NCBI GenBank assembly: GCA_028290305.1
Contig: JAQGKC010000427.1
Coordinates: 1 to 5,312 of the forward strand
Direction: 5' to 3'
Length of the DNA: 5,312 nt
From: Bradyrhizobium sp.
Lineage (GTDB): Bacteria > Pseudomonadota > Alphaproteobacteria > Rhizobiales > Xanthobacteraceae
Shown: one piece after another, positions 4,443 through 5,312 of the stretch
Layout of the letters: each line of letters starts with the position of its first letter
Position numbering within the stretch: the first letter of the stretch is position 1
The notes under the pieces: generated by a model
The model's database searches: none
The model's input: only the letters and a program-made list of their open reading frames with translations
What the model was told of the DNA's origin: nothing
Translations under genes and position numbers: made by a program

Positions 4443-5312
4443 TCATCTGGATGATCCGGCGACGTCCAGAAGGACCTTTCCGCCGCGTTGCACATGCGCG
4501 ACAGCGTCTTTGATGGACGAGAGGGGGTAGGTCGCGGCCACGGGTACGCGCACCCGGCCGGACGCGATCATCGCCGCTGCCTGCGCGATTGCTGGCGCAA
4601 TTTTGGCCGCAATTTCCGGGTGGCCCAACCAAAAGCCCCGCATCGTGAGAGGCTTGAAGATGACGTCCAGCGGGTTGATGGACATCGGAGTCTCACTCAT
4701 CGCCGCAAAGCTGACGAGCGTGCCGCGGGGCGAGAGCGTCGCTGCGAGCACGCCCGTCGCCGGGCCGCTGACGCCATCAAGCGCCAGGCGGAGCTCACCC
4801 TGACCGACAGCCGCTTTGATCCTTTCCGGGACATCCGGAGAGTCGATGACGACAACGTCTCCGCCAATCGCCTCGAGCTCGGCCACGAGCTTGGGGCGCC
4901 GGACGATGTTGACGGTCTTTAGGCCACGCGTTTTCGCGAAGGCGATCACCCACCGCCCGACACCGGAATTGGCGGCGTTCTGCACCACCCAATCGCCCGG
5001 CTTCAGGTCGACATACTCGCTGAGCAGCAGCGCCGCGGTCGGGGGATTTATGCCCAGCAACGCCAACAGCTGCGGGTCCGCGTCAGGGGGCAGGGCGGAA
5101 AGGCCGCACGCCGGTATGACCAACCGCTCCCGCCAAGTGAAGCTGCCAGGCGGCGCCAGGACCCGGTCGCCGACCTTGACGCTCTCCACCCCCGGCCCTA
5201 CCGCGAGGACTCGGCCGACGCCTTCATTGCCGATGACGGCGGGAAGCGGGGGGCGGAATGCGTAGATGCCCTGCGCGACCATGAGGTCGTTCGGGTTGAT
5301 GGGTGAAAATTC
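4443..5312 (-). CDS. MECR/ETR-like 2-enoyl thioester reductase (zinc-free MDR family), N-terminus beyond right edge
   Basis: This is a medium-chain dehydrogenase/reductase missing its N-terminus. The frame is open to the edge of the window and reads SPINPNDLMVAQGIYAFRPP there, so the ATG at 5282-5280 is internal, not the start. The INPNDL...QG.Y...LPAVIGNEGVGRV block, QNAANSGVG (nucleotide-binding loop), LKTVNIVRR, LRLALDGVSG and LTMRGFWLG all match the pattern of mitochondrial MECR and bacterial ETR-type enzymes, which reduce trans-2-enoyl thioesters with NADPH. The Tyr in QGIYAF sits where the catalytic Tyr of MECR lies. The zinc-ligand motifs of true alcohol dehydrogenases (GHE, the Cys cluster) are not seen. 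Annotation pipelines may call it zinc-dependent alcohol dehydrogenase or quinone oxidoreductase. It has no visible fatty-acid or polyketide neighbours, so the substrate is open. The C-terminus is complete. Confidence 0.88.
   Translation of the reverse strand, partial: EFSPINPNDLMVAQGIYAFRPPLPAVIGNEGVGRVLAVGPGVESVKVGDRVLAPPGSFTWRERLVIPACGLSALPPDADPQLLALLGINPPTAALLLSEYVDLKPGDWVVQNAANSGVGRWVIAFAKTRGLKTVNIVRRPKLVAELEAIGGDVVVIDSPDVPERIKAAVGQGELRLALDGVSGPATGVLAATLSPRGTLVSFAAMSETPMSINPLDVIFKPLTMRGFWLGHPEIAAKIAPAIAQAAAMIASGRVRVPVAATYPLSSIKDAVAHVQRGGKVLLDVAGSSR

Noticed and set aside
4312..4530. Small plus-strand open frame of 72 codons
   Set aside because: It has no recognisable domain or ribosome binding site and overlaps the antisense of the well-supported reductase gene.
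1..5312. CRISPR array, tRNA, rRNA, toxin-antitoxin or defence genes
   Set aside because: None was seen. The only repeats are the PAS duplication, the two intergenic copies and short dyads.

Overview
The window looks like a chromosomal stretch from a GC-rich soil or water bacterium. The PadR-type regulator, the PAS-rich cytosolic sensor kinase, the receiver protein ending in a Cys4 'ICSYC...ICPEC' tail and the repeat-laden spacer would suit Verrucomicrobiota best, with Acidobacteriota or a deltaproteobacterial-type lineage as alternatives. This assignment is inference from gene style, not from a marker gene.

Layout. Bases 1-180 (minus) hold the N-terminal 60 codons of a PadR-family repressor that runs off the left edge. 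It has a strong sigma70-type promoter, a perfect inverted repeat between the -35 and -10 boxes, and a start codon that coincides with the predicted transcription start. Bases 181-620 contain no intact gene, but about 425-607 (plus) is a decayed C-terminal half of a PAS domain. Bases 621-3852 (plus) are a tight three-gene operon in which each junction is a 4-base ATGA overlap. It encodes a soluble PAS-PAS-PAS histidine kinase, a DivK-like single-domain receiver, and a receiver with a long coiled coil and a C-terminal Cys4 module. The first two PAS domains of the kinase are a near-perfect 142-codon tandem duplication.

Bases 3853-4442 are a gene-poor, scarred spacer. It holds two diverged direct copies of a roughly 100-base element (about 3910-4008 and 4202-4303), a minus-strand remnant of a response-regulator receiver C-terminus (4041-4145), and a GGGGTCA double motif exactly where that remnant stops making sense. 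Bases 4443-5312 (minus) are the C-terminal 289 codons of a medium-chain reductase closest to the MECR/ETR 2-enoyl thioester reductases; its N-terminus lies beyond the right edge.

How the genes work together. The operon forms a plausible phosphorelay: kinase His457 to receiver Asp53 and/or Asp51. No DNA-binding output domain or methyltransferase is present, so the output is probably protein-protein, perhaps through the Cys4 tail. Fragments of other two-component proteins lie on both sides, which suggests the locus has been assembled and eroded by recombination among PAS/REC paralogues and mobile repeats. I see no defence system, CRISPR array, tRNA or rRNA. The most unusual items are the recent PAS duplication, the Cys4-tailed receiver and the repeat-bounded receiver remnant.
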